From Gracilimonas sp. (GTDB lineage: Bacteria; Bacteroidota; Rhodothermia; Balneolales; Balneolaceae): a stretch of DNA of 64,000 nt. The notes beneath the pieces are model-generated. The model saw only the letters and a list, made by a program, of their open reading frames with translations. It was not told the origin of the DNA and searched no databases. Both the position numbers and the translations under genes were made by a program. Location of the stretch: assembly GCA_022450045.1 (NCBI GenBank), contig JAKURD010000014.1, forward strand, positions 20,025 through 84,024, given 5' to 3'. Below, one piece after another: positions 17,599-26,112 of this stretch (its first letter is position 1; every line of letters starts with the position of its first letter).

Positions 17599-17800
17599 TC
17601 CAAGAATAATTTAGAGCAAAATTTTAAGTTCTATATAATACATGTAGTACCGATATAAAAAAAGTTCTGTGATATCCATTCATAGCTTTTTCAATTATCC
17701 TGCCTATTGCTTTTATAAATTTTTAGTAAAAATATAACATCCTGGCTTATCCGGTCTCTTGTAAGTGCACTATATTTTCCATTCATAAACCAGAAGTACG

Positions 17801-19519
17801 ATGATCCGATATGGCATGCGCAGGTGGATGATCCCGGGGCTTTTGCTGCTGGGGATGATGGCCGGAGGGAACGGGCAGGCAAACGGCAGATAAAATCGCT
17901 GAGCCTGCAGCAACAGGCGCAGGCCGCGATGGCCGGGGAGGAAGGCCTGCCCGAGCGGGGCCGGTTTGTATTCGTCTATTCCTACAGCGGGGGAACCGAT
18001 TAACCCGGTGATCGAACTTAGTGTCAATGGCGGACAGGCAGCAAGTCTTGGCGGGCTGGCTCCCGTTCAGGATGATACCCTTGTTAACGTGTTAACATCC
18101 CGTGGAGACAAGGTAAATTTATTTGCAAGTTTTGGCCTTCGGCAGGCCACCCTCTTTCTGCACACCGGGCTCACAGGCTATGCCCCGGGTTTCTGGGGTG
18201 GCTGGGGATCGCTTACCTTTTTTGAAGTATCTGCGGAGGGAACCATAACGAAGATATTTGGCACCATGGATTACATCTACACCCATACTCCTCCCTGGCG
18301 GGGGATTGACATTGCCGTGAGCCCGCTGGAGATTGTGCCAGGGGAGGCTTCGCAGCTTACCTTTCAGGCGGTAGAAGCGCCGGGCGCGCCGGTCATTATC
18401 CCCGATGCTACGCAGATGCGGGTGCAAACGGGGCTGATCGGGCAGATAGCGGGGGGCTTGAGCCTGCCGGCGTTCGGGCTACGCTACATTTCGGGCTTCA
18501 GCGGTCCCTATGGCACCATTACCGGTACCCCGGTGTTATATGAAGCGTATCCCGACAGCGTGTTTCCATCTATCGTAAAGTTTGCCATTCCAAACATACT
18601 CGCCTACAGTCCCTACGACACCAGCATAACCGGGCTGGCCTTCCTGCAGGTGACAAATAACGAGGAGGAAGAGGAGGAGGATATCGTTATTGTGGTTTCA
18701 ACCGACAAAAACTCGGTCTATCCACAACAGACCGGCGGTTCAACTACAACGCAGGTAACGGTTCAAGTTACCCGGAACAACGAACCGGCATCCGGATTTT
18801 CGGTTTCGCTGGAAGCTAGTGCCGTTCCCAACAGCGGCGGTCACCATCATAATGGAACCCGGCCCGCAGGCAGTTTGGGATCACCCTCCGGAATAACCGA
18901 TGAGAAGGGCCGGTTTGTTACTACCTATACGTCCTCCCAAGTTTCGGGGACTGAGCGGATTATCGCATCTTCATCTCAGACAACCAGTACAGGAAGTGCG
19001 GAAATCAGCGTGGAGGTGCCTGGGTTGATTGCATTTACCGGAGGGGGGTCCTATTCTTTGAGAGGAGCTTCCATCGCTCATCCCGATAATCATTACATCG
19101 TTAATAAAGCAGCAAATAATGATCTTATAAGTGCTGCCAATGACTTTGCCCGAGCATCCTGGAATACGTCGGGGAATATGCGCTTAAATGATATGAGTTT
19201 GAAATGGGGCGGGCTGTTTGATTTGAATAATGGGTGGACAGCCGGCCGAGGCCATAGAAGCCACCGCACAGGAGAAGATGTGGATATCGAAAATTTAGTT
19301 ATTCAAGACACAACGGTTACCCTTACCCATCCTGTTACAGGGATAGAACGAGAACGCACCGTTCGGATTGCCGATAAAGATTGGTTAGAGCATTATAAAA
19401 CATTAATGGAAGATAATAACTGGAGATTTATTGATGAAGAACAAACGAATCCGCTGCGGGATCCGGAGAAGGACGACCCCACATTATACTGGACACATTT
19501 CAGACGTATTGGGAGCTAA
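17801..19519 (+). pseudogene. Secreted MepA-like peptidase with Ig-like domain, 5' frame disrupted (cassette 1, gene 1)
   Basis: A signal-peptide-like start at 17801 (RRWMIPGLLLLGMMAGG) runs into TAA at 17891. A sensible stretch in another frame (SLQQQAQAAMAGEEGLPERG...) follows, and then the long frame from 17966 to 19519 continues for 517 codons. Two compensating shifts would restore one protein; the second may lie in the G5 run at 17990-17994. The long frame has an acidic EEEEEED linker near residue 235, a Big-type Ig-like domain (~240-350), and a C-terminal domain with GHRSHRTGEDVDIE near residue 430. That matches the GHxSHxTGxDVDI zinc motif of MepA-like LAS murein peptidases. The terminal YWTHFRRIGS may hold the last His. 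Bases 17.8-18.6 kb are visibly GC-richer than the neighbours. If translation starts at TTG 17966 the product lacks a signal peptide. Confidence 0.65.
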
Positions 19520-19520
19520 T

Positions 19521-20354
19521 ATGAAAAAACTGATCCTGCTAATAGCACTGGTTTTATCATTCTCGCATCACACAGTGCGTGCCCAAAGATTGTTAGAACT
19601 TCCTAATAAGGCCTATGGAATATTTTCCGCGCAGGTAACAGAAGCGGGCAGTGACGGCTATCTGTATCAATACACCATCACCAATGCCGATTCGAGTGAA
19701 CAAGTGCTGCATGTTTTTCGAATCTCCATAGCTGATCCTTCCTATTACATAGAAAATAAAGGGGTATCGGGGCCACAGGCAAAAAAATGGTATATTGATG
19801 CTTTGTCAGAGGGGTATATTTCAGGGTCGGCAGCAAGCCGGTACACAAACTTTCCTTCGGATAACGGGCTTGCCCTCGGGGAATCGATGGAGATATCTTT
19901 TCCTTCAAAAGGGGTACCTGCTATTATGACCTTTTATACAAAAGGGTTTATTAAACCCTTAACAATGGTTGTATTTGACAGCTTAAAAGCGGCGGGGCAC
20001 ACCGATGAGGAAATTTTTCTGCCCTGGCAGGAGGAATATTTTCAGGGAACCACCATAACGCCTAAAGTGTGGCCGGAAGAAACAACTATACTGAACTTCG
20101 CAGATACGCTTTCTTCTTATTTAACCCGATCCTGTGACGAACTCGGCTGGATCCCCAATCAGGGCATCTGCCGCAGCCTGGCGGCCAAACTGGAGAATGT
20201 GCAGCGACAGCTGGAGCGCGGCAACACCAGCCCCGCCCGCGGCAGCCTGCAGGCTTTTCTGAACGAAGTGGAGGCGCAAAAAGACAAGCAGCTGTCTTCG
20301 GAGGCCTGGGCGCTGCTCTGGTTTAACGGGCAGTATCTTTTAGAACGGTTATAA
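19521..20354 (+). CDS. Secreted protein with C-terminal FIMAH-like domain (cassette 1, gene 2)
   Basis: 277 residues from ATG 19521, one base after the stop of gene 1. Signal peptide LILLIALVLSFSHHTVRAQ. The central part (NKAYGIFSAQV, ITNADSSEQVL, KKWYIDALSEGYISGSAAS, TPKVWP) is unknown but closely matches the protein at 53010-53849. The last ~65 residues (GICRSLAAKLENVQRQLERG, LQAFLNEVEAQKDKQLSSEA) look like a FIMAH domain, a helical module found in secreted enzymes and surface proteins. Part of a conserved three-gene order. Role unknown; may act with the peptidase-like neighbour. The 3' quarter is GC-rich. Confidence 0.75.
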   Translation: MKKLILLIALVLSFSHHTVRAQRLLELPNKAYGIFSAQVTEAGSDGYLYQYTITNADSSEQVLHVFRISIADPSYYIENKGVSGPQAKKWYIDALSEGYISGSAASRYTNFPSDNGLALGESMEISFPSKGVPAIMTFYTKGFIKPLTMVVFDSLKAAGHTDEEIFLPWQEEYFQGTTITPKVWPEETTILNFADTLSSYLTRSCDELGWIPNQGICRSLAAKLENVQRQLERGNTSPARGSLQAFLNEVEAQKDKQLSSEAWALLWFNGQYLLERL

Positions 20355-20386
20355 CTATTTATTTTTACCAATTAAGCGAGGTCATC

Positions 20387-21310
20387 ATGAAATACCGAAA
20401 CCCAAAACTCTGTTTACTGACATTGTTTCTTGTTTGTACGGCAACGGCCGCTTTTGGACAATCCGGAGATAACCAAGCCAGGGTAGAGCAGGAGCCGGCG
20501 GGCATGATATTGCAGATTCACCAGCCTGCTTCTTCAGCCATTGACAGCATGGACATTCAGGCAATCGACTCTGCAACAGCCGCCCGGTTCTGGCTGCAGT
20601 TTCAGTCAGCAAGGGGAAAGGCTAAAAAACAATCATCAGAGCACTCGTTTGATCAGTTAGCATATATGAGGAAACAGATAGACACAGAACAAAAGCAACG
20701 AACACTGACGTCCGGGCAGCTTGTGCGTGTACGTACAACAGCAGGCAAGGGCAGTGAAGTTGTGGTTCATCTGGAGAATACGTCCGGTAAGTCATTAGAG
20801 GACATAAAAATACATATGGATCAACTGCCTGATGGATGGAAAAGTGTGACTCCGCAGTTGAGTTTCGAAAATTTATCGCCCGGAGAAGAAAGAAAACAGA
20901 CATTCAAACTTTCAGGAGATGCGTTGAAAGAGGAAATTGTAGGCTTTACTCTCCAGGTTGGAGAGGGCTGGAACATGGGATGGACGGCCCGCGTAAAACT
21001 TCCGCAAGCGGGCAGGCAAAATGAAGTGCCCGAAGCTTTTAAGCTTCACGGCAATTACCCGAATCCATTTAACCCGACTACCACCATCAGCTACAGCCTG
21101 CCTGAAGCCATGACGGTAGAAATAAAAATATATAATCTGCAGGGACAGCTGGTGGCCGATTTCGGTAAAAAATACCAGCAAGCCGGGGTGCAAAATGTTA
21201 CATGGAACGCCGGGGCCCTGGCAAGCGGGACCTACTTTTATCAGCTAATAGCTGCCGGCAGCGATGGCAGGGAATTCATTGAACAAAAAACAATGGTGCT
21301 TATTAAGTAA
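20387..21310 (+). CDS. T9SS-sorted surface protein (cassette 1, gene 3)
   Basis: 307 residues. Signal peptide LCLLTLFLVCTATAAFGQ. The middle carries a beta-rich segment with LPDGWKSVTPQLSFENLSPG. The C-terminal ~85 residues are a type A T9SS sorting domain: GNYPNPFNPTTTISYSLPE, then IYNLQGQLV and ASGTYFYQL. The protein would therefore cross the outer membrane through the type IX system and be attached or released. Same order and 3' domain as 51984-52991. The stop codon abuts an R2 repeat element. Confidence 0.8.
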   Translation: MKYRNPKLCLLTLFLVCTATAAFGQSGDNQARVEQEPAGMILQIHQPASSAIDSMDIQAIDSATAARFWLQFQSARGKAKKQSSEHSFDQLAYMRKQIDTEQKQRTLTSGQLVRVRTTAGKGSEVVVHLENTSGKSLEDIKIHMDQLPDGWKSVTPQLSFENLSPGEERKQTFKLSGDALKEEIVGFTLQVGEGWNMGWTARVKLPQAGRQNEVPEAFKLHGNYPNPFNPTTTISYSLPEAMTVEIKIYNLQGQLVADFGKKYQQAGVQNVTWNAGALASGTYFYQLIAAGSDGREFIEQKTMVLIK

Positions 21311-21494
21311 CGTCCGTTCGAGATAAGAACTAAGTTAAAAGGATAAAAATGGATTCTTTTGGTCATTCCCGTGGAGACGGGAATCTAATGGCTGCCATGA
21401 ATTCCGTATTCGCTACCTGACCAGCCATAAGATTTCGGGCATTCGCCGCGAAATGACTTATTTACCTTATCAATCTACGCTCGAACTAACGTTA
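21307..21494. repeat. Intergenic hairpin repeat (family R2) between convergent genes
   Basis: The ~180-bp element fills the whole gap. Left end TAACGTCCGTTCGAGATAAG starts in the stop of the cassette gene. Right end CTCGAACTAACGTTAA includes the msrA stop. The ends are inverted repeats of each other (13 of 15). The core hairpin ATTCCCGT-ggag-ACGGGAAT is at about 21365-21384. It may act as a two-way terminator. Confidence 0.75.
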
Positions 21495-22112
21495 ATTTAC
21501 TTTCTCCTTCAGCAGGTGGCTAAATTCTTTTTTGAACTTAGCGATCTTGGGAGCTATCACTATTGAGCAATATCCGGCATTGGGATTATTCTCAAAGTAA
21601 TTCTGGTGATAATTCTCGGCTACATAATAATTTTCAAGCGGCTCAATCTTAGTCACAATGGGGTCTTCCCAAAGATCAGAATCATCGGTTCTTTTCAGCG
21701 AGCGTTCCGCGATCTCTTTCTGTTCTTCATTGTGATAGAAGATCACAGACCGATATTGTGGGCCTACATCATTTCCCTGCCGGTTTAATGTCGTTGGATT
21801 GTGTGTATGCCATAGTACTTCCAGCAGTTCTTCGTACGAGATCACTTGCGGGTCAAAATGAAGACGAGCTACTTCGGCATGACCTGTTTGTCCGGAGGTC
21901 ACTTCTTTATAGGAGGGATTTTCTACATGTCCGCCGGAATATCCCGATTCCACACGTTCTACGCCTTCTACAATTTCATATACGGCTTCTACGCACCAGA
22001 AACATCCGGCGCCAAAGGTTGCTTGTTCTAATTCTTTATCCATGTTTTGAGCAAATAAGAGGTTAGTACTCAGACTGATTATAAGTCCTGTTATTAATAG
22101 TAATCGATTCAT
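21492..22112 (-). CDS. msrA: Exported peptide-methionine (S)-S-oxide reductase
   Basis: 206 residues. Reduces methionine-S-sulfoxide in damaged proteins. GAGCFWCVEAVYE holds the catalytic Cys (Cys37). SGYSGGHVENPSYKEVTSGQ, LEVLWHTHNPTTLNRQGNDV and QYRSVIFYHNEEQK are conserved. An N-terminal signal peptide (ITGLIISLSTNLLFAQ) places it outside the cytoplasm. Convergent with the cassette and sharing its end with the R2 repeat. Electron donor is not encoded nearby. Confidence 0.94.
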   Translation of the reverse strand: MNRLLLITGLIISLSTNLLFAQNMDKELEQATFGAGCFWCVEAVYEIVEGVERVESGYSGGHVENPSYKEVTSGQTGHAEVARLHFDPQVISYEELLEVLWHTHNPTTLNRQGNDVGPQYRSVIFYHNEEQKEIAERSLKRTDDSDLWEDPIVTKIEPLENYYVAENYHQNYFENNPNAGYCSIVIAPKIAKFKKEFSHLLKEKVN

Positions 22113-22253
22113 ATTTCAAGGCTGTGTTTTGCAAGTGATTTATGTAACGGTATGATCTTGCCTGTATTTCAACAAAAAAACCTTTTACTTTCGTTTCTAC
22201 ATCTTTGTGATTTCACAAATGTAGAAAATATCCTGAAACACAACTTCTAAGTC

Positions 22254-24287
22254 ATGAAACTCCATTCTTTCATTTTCATATTCACAGCTTTGCTAATGAT
22301 TTCATGTTCATCGCCAAAACAAAACGTAAAAAGTATGGATTTTGAACAGACGTTTAGTTCACCCGGTGAATCACTAACGATGACTTTTACAATGGCATTC
22401 GGAATACCGGCTTATTCTATGTCATATAATGGAAAAGAAGTCATAAAACCTTCTGATCTGGGTGTAGTCTTCAGTCAGGTTGATATGTCAAAAGGATTGA
22501 ACCTGGATGCTTATGAAGCCTCAGAATATGATGATACGTGGACTCAGCCCTGGGGAGAGCAAAAACAGATCAGGGATCATCACAAGGAAGTAAAACTTTA
22601 TTTCACAAAGAATGGAAGTGGTGAAAAAATGAACCTCACCTTCCGTTTGTTTGATGACGGGATCGGGTTCCGCTACGAATGGCCTGAACAGGAAGGGCTT
22701 CAGAATTTCGTAATCACGGATGAAGTGACCGAATTCAATCTGGCGGGCGACCCTGTAAGCTGGTGGATCGGAGCCTATCAGTTGAATCGGTATGAGCATT
22801 TGTTCAATGAAACCCGGGTGTCTGAGATCGATACGGTTCATACCCCATTTACCATGAAAAGGGATGACGGGCTTCATCTCTCCATTCACGAAGCGGCATT
22901 GACGGATTTTGCCAGTATGACCATCGCCAATAATGGAGATAATTTGCTGGAAGCCGACTTGGTTCCCTGGGAAAATGGAGATAAAGTTCGCGGTTCGGCT
23001 CCGCATAAATCTCCCTGGAGAACCATTGCTCTTGGTGAAACAGCCGGGGATCTTATGACCAATTATCTGGTGCTAAACTTGAATGAACCAAGCAAGATCG
23101 AAGATACCTCGTGGATCACGACCGGTAAATACACCGGGATATGGTGGGATATGCACCTGAATACGAAGACGTGGGGATCAGGGCCGGATCATGGGGCTAC
23201 TACCGAATACACCAAGGATCTCATGGATTTTACGGCTAAACATGGATTCTATGGAGTGCTGGTGGAAGGCTGGAATACCGGATGGGACGGCGATTGGGTT
23301 TCCAATTCGGATATTTTCAGCTTTACCGAATCCTATCCTGATTTTGATATCCGGGAAGTGACCCGTTATGGGGATTCGTTGGGTGTGAAGTTGATCGGTC
23401 ACCATGAAACATCAACCGGAATATCTAATTACGAAGCTCAGGTGGACGATGCCTTTGAGCTTTATAACGAGGTGGGTGTGGAGGCTGTGAAAACCGGTTA
23501 TGTGGGTGATTTTGTGGAAGGCGGTGAATGGCACCACGGTCAGTTCATGGTACGTCACTACCGGAATATCGTGAAGAAAGCAGCGGAGCATAAGATCATG
23601 CTGAATGTGCATGAGCCGATCAAGGATACAGGCATTCGCCGAACCTGGCCAAATATGCTGACCCGGGAAGGAGCCCGTGGACAGGAATATAATGCATGGT
23701 CTGTGGATGGGGGCAATCCTCCTAATTATACAACTATTGTTCCCTTCACACGCGGGCTTGCAAGCCCATTTGACTATACCCCGGGCGTATTCAATCTACT
23801 ATTGACCGATAAGCCTGAAAACCCAAATAATAATCGTGTGATGCACACGCTGGCTAAAGAGCTGGCGCTGTATGTGGTTATTTACAGCCCTCTTCAAATG
23901 GTCTCGGATCTTCCAAAAAATCTTGAAGACAATCCGACGGCTTTGGAATGGGTGAAGGCGGTACCCACAGACTGGGAAACTACGGTTGTACCCAAAGCTG
24001 AGATCGGAGATCACGTGGTTGTTGTTAGAAAAGACCGGGATTCCAAAGATTGGTATCTGGGAGGGATAACTAATGAAGAAGCCAAACAGATAAATGTCGA
24101 ACTTGATTTCCTTGAACAGGGTATAACCTACGAAGCACACATCTGGGCCGATGGGGAGGAGGCTGATTGGGAGGCCAATCCTTATCCTTTAGATAGAATT
24201 ATACGTAAGGTAACCTCTGAAACAATTCTTGAATTAGACCTTGCCAACGGAGGTGGGGTGGCAGTAAGATTTACGCCAATAAATTAA
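22254..24287 (+). CDS. Glycoside hydrolase family 97 lipoprotein
   Basis: 677 residues. Lipoprotein signal ending LLMISCSS (Cys near residue 19), so probably anchored to the outer membrane. GH97 enzymes are alpha-glucosidases or alpha-galactosidases. The N-terminal beta-sandwich (to ~270) is followed by the (beta/alpha)8 barrel with GVLVEGWNTGWDGDW, VEAVKTGYVGDFVEGG and NVHEPIKDTGIRRTWPN, then GARGQEYNAW and the C-terminal sandwich ending VAVRFTPIN. Anomer specificity and inverting or retaining mechanism are not decided. The last ~30 bases are duplicated 6.5 kb downstream. Confidence 0.9.
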   Translation: MKLHSFIFIFTALLMISCSSPKQNVKSMDFEQTFSSPGESLTMTFTMAFGIPAYSMSYNGKEVIKPSDLGVVFSQVDMSKGLNLDAYEASEYDDTWTQPWGEQKQIRDHHKEVKLYFTKNGSGEKMNLTFRLFDDGIGFRYEWPEQEGLQNFVITDEVTEFNLAGDPVSWWIGAYQLNRYEHLFNETRVSEIDTVHTPFTMKRDDGLHLSIHEAALTDFASMTIANNGDNLLEADLVPWENGDKVRGSAPHKSPWRTIALGETAGDLMTNYLVLNLNEPSKIEDTSWITTGKYTGIWWDMHLNTKTWGSGPDHGATTEYTKDLMDFTAKHGFYGVLVEGWNTGWDGDWVSNSDIFSFTESYPDFDIREVTRYGDSLGVKLIGHHETSTGISNYEAQVDDAFELYNEVGVEAVKTGYVGDFVEGGEWHHGQFMVRHYRNIVKKAAEHKIMLNVHEPIKDTGIRRTWPNMLTREGARGQEYNAWSVDGGNPPNYTTIVPFTRGLASPFDYTPGVFNLLLTDKPENPNNNRVMHTLAKELALYVVIYSPLQMVSDLPKNLEDNPTALEWVKAVPTDWETTVVPKAEIGDHVVVVRKDRDSKDWYLGGITNEEAKQINVELDFLEQGITYEAHIWADGEEADWEANPYPLDRIIRKVTSETILELDLANGGGVAVRFTPIN

Positions 24288-24291
24288 AAAA
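24259..24291 (+). repeat. 33-bp direct repeat, left copy
   Basis: Covers the end of the GH97 gene and its stop. Matches 30829-30861 at 32 of 33 positions (A/G difference at 24269). The two copies bound the respiratory island. Confidence 0.85.
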
Positions 24292-24383
24292 GAGCCGCCG
24301 GAAAACTTGAGTAAATCGACGTGTTTGCCTGGCATACAAAGCGGTCTGCTCCGGAAGCGGTTTTCCGCCGCTGATAAGTGTGC

Positions 24384-24485
24384 TCATTTTCGAGCTGCCT
24401 GTTTTTTAAGCTGATCAACGTTTTCATGAGATAAATTTTCAAAAGATATGTTTTTTGTAACTGCTGATAGTTCATGTACAATCAT
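24384..24485 (-). CDS. Possible 33-residue small protein
   Basis: ATG at 24485 preceded by GGTAAGGAT, a fair ribosome-binding site. The product (MIVHELSAVTKNISFENL...) is helical and charged and has no family I recognise. It follows the regulator gene in the same direction. It could also be the 5' remnant of a larger gene. Low confidence. Confidence 0.25.
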   Translation of the reverse strand: MIVHELSAVTKNISFENLSHENVDQLKKQAARK

Positions 24486-24546
24486 ATCCTTACCTTTTTA
24501 TTCGGTTTGCATATTTAAATTTGATATGAGTTAAAAATTAAGACTA

Positions 24547-25179
24547 CTATTTCTCAAGGGGTATATGATAGGTGCAGGCGTGATCGCCTGAAGCGATATG
24601 GGTCTTGCGCTCGGCATTTTTATTAAAAAATTTTCTATAAAACATCACCTCCAGCTTGCAGGGCAGCTGCGTCTCCTTTACCACTTCGCTAAAGGGGCAA
24701 TTGCACTTTTTTACAATCAGTGTTCCATTCGCTTCATCAAGATCAAACTCCGGCATGAACCCCTCTTCCTCCAGCATAAGGGTAAGTACTTCAACGCGTA
24801 ACTGCATGTCATCTGCGAGTGATTCATCCATACGCTTGTCAGCCTCCTCCAATCGTTCCTCCCAAAATGCCTGAAAAAATTCTTCGATTGTTTCTTCATC
24901 ACCCTTCGATTTTAAGTAGCGGAGTAATTTCCTAATCAGTACCGATTCCGAGGAAGGAAAGAGGCTGTTCCCTTTAGGTGTCAGCTGGTACTGTAAGCTG
25001 GGGCGGCCCGGCCCGGAACGAATGTAGTCGCGTTCTAAATACCCGTCCCGTTCCAGTTGAAGAAAGTGTTCCCGAAGGGTTGTCTTGGCTAATTCCGTGT
25101 GCTCTACAGCCTCATCAATGAAGATTGTACCCTTTCGTTTTATGAGGTTAAGAAGTTCTTTTTTTGAGCCGGTAAACAT
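24547..25179 (-). CDS. Winged-helix regulator with C-terminal Cys cluster (SufR-like)
   Basis: 210 residues from ATG 25179; an upstream TTG at 25215 is possible but less likely. N-terminal HTH of the ArsR/MarR class (KKELLNLIKRKGTIFIDEAV, KTTLREHFLQLERDGYLERD, SGPGRPSLQYQLTPKG). The C-terminus has KKCNCPFSEVVKE, then LPCKLEV and SGDHACTYHI. That Cys pattern resembles SufR-type repressors that hold an Fe-S cluster. Likely senses iron, oxygen or NO and controls nearby genes. It sits directly after the broken RIC/hemerythrin-like gene and divergent from the cbb3 operon. Confidence 0.7.
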   Translation of the reverse strand: MFTGSKKELLNLIKRKGTIFIDEAVEHTELAKTTLREHFLQLERDGYLERDYIRSGPGRPSLQYQLTPKGNSLFPSSESVLIRKLLRYLKSKGDEETIEEFFQAFWEERLEEADKRMDESLADDMQLRVEVLTLMLEEEGFMPEFDLDEANGTLIVKKCNCPFSEVVKETQLPCKLEVMFYRKFFNKNAERKTHIASGDHACTYHIPLEK

Positions 25180-25220
25180 GAGGTTATTTTTTTGAAATAT
25201 TATTATACTTAGCACAGAGG

Positions 25221-25624
25221 CTATAGGGATTCAAGCTTCTGCTTAATAAGGGGAACAACAAATTCCTGCTCTATTTCAAAATTGCCTTTGAAGCGTAGAA
25301 TATAACGTTTTCAGATTATAGTTAAGAAGGCGCAAAGTAGAATAGGCCAAAGGAGGAATCTCAAAACAGCGGCCTTTTTCTCCGAGTGTACGTATCAACT
25401 TCAGCATCTCGTTTTGATCCTCCCTAATGATTTCCAACACTTTGCAATACTTCCATTTCACTCCACTTTAACTGCTGTTATATCGAGCGCAAGGTTTCCT
25501 TTTTATGACTGGAAGGCTTCAAGCCTATAGATGCAAACAGTTGGTCCGCTCTCCGATCTGCCAAGATAGTTTGATCGAGGGTGGCATCGGGGATAGGTGG
25601 TGCAAGGTTTTGATTTGAATCCAT
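25221..25624 (-). pseudogene. Degraded RIC/hemerythrin-like gene (Fe-S repair family?)
   Basis: Joining three frames gives a ~134-residue protein-like series. ATG 25624 gives MDSNQNLAPPIPDATL and ADRRADQLFASIGLKPSS, which resembles the ScdA N-terminal domain with its Cys replaced. Then QQLKWSEMEVLQ follows after a TAA; next EIIREDQNEMLKLIRTLG to YNLKTLYSTLQRQ in another frame; and FEIEQEFVVPLIKQKLESL ending at TAG 25221-25223 in the third. The last parts look like the helical di-iron half (L..L..H..E...fP). At least two frameshifts and a stop make it non-functional. It would be the first gene of an operon with the regulator. Family assignment is tentative. Confidence 0.4.
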
Positions 25625-25694
25625 AACGGCTGCTTTCTTGTTCCTATCAGCATTTAAACGGATAGAAAATATAGTATTAATTTGTTTAATTAAT

Positions 25695-25716
25695 AAAAAC
25701 GTTTTAAACCGTTTTT
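25695..25716. promoter_or_regulatory. Palindromic operator candidate upstream of the cbb3 operon
   Basis: AAAAACG (25695-25701) and CGTTTTT (25710-25716) form a perfect inverted repeat with an 8-bp centre. It sits about 75 bp upstream of the small ORF at 25791 and between the divergent regulator unit and the oxidase operon. The most likely binder is the SufR-like regulator; this is inference. Confidence 0.4.
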
Positions 25717-25790
25717 AATGTTGATATTAATTTTTGGGACTCCTACCTTTCTACTGAAGTAAAGAAAAGAAAGCTTAAAATCACCCCTTT

Positions 25791-25994
25791 ATGACATACA
25801 TAGCACTCAATGAACGGCTTTCAGAAGAGGAGTGGGCGGAGCATGTGATCAACGAAGCAAAAGAGCCGCTGCCGGATTGGGAGCAATGGAGTGGGCGCAA
25901 AGACAAGCGCAAGCACCTGATCGAAAACCGGGATGAGGAAATATTTCAAAGTCCTCTAATAAAATTGGTTAACGGTAATTCGGTAACCAGCTAA
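25791..25994 (+). CDS. Small charged hypothetical protein upstream of ccoN
   Basis: 67 residues (MTYIALNERLSEEEWAEHVI, LPDWEQWSGRKDKRKHLIEN). Soluble, acidic then basic, rich in Trp and Glu. No family recognised. It is the first open frame after the candidate operator and runs with the oxidase genes, so it may belong to their operon. Confidence 0.5.
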   Translation: MTYIALNERLSEEEWAEHVINEAKEPLPDWEQWSGRKDKRKHLIENRDEEIFQSPLIKLVNGNSVTS

Positions 25995-26040
25995 TTATAC
26001 CAATCACGAATAACGAGTAAGAAATAACCAAATTTGAGAT

Positions 26041-26112
26041 ATGAAACAATCATCAGGCCAAGCTAAAAAGGCAGATTTTAACACAAATCTACTGGTCGAA
26101 CCCCATGAATAA
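26041..26112 (+). CDS. Possible 23-residue leader peptide overlapping ccoN start
   Basis: ATG 26041 to TAA 26110-26112, product MKQSSGQAKKADFNTNLL plus five residues. It overlaps the ccoN start (26105) by 8 nt in another frame. It could be a coupled leader or the start of an alternative ccoN N-terminus. Weak evidence. Confidence 0.25.
   Translation: MKQSSGQAKKADFNTNLLVEPHE

Noticed and set aside
24284-24481. 65-residue minus-strand frame
   Set aside because: No plausible start signal or family, and it runs into the GH97 stop and the direct repeat; a shorter frame at 24384-24485 has a better start.
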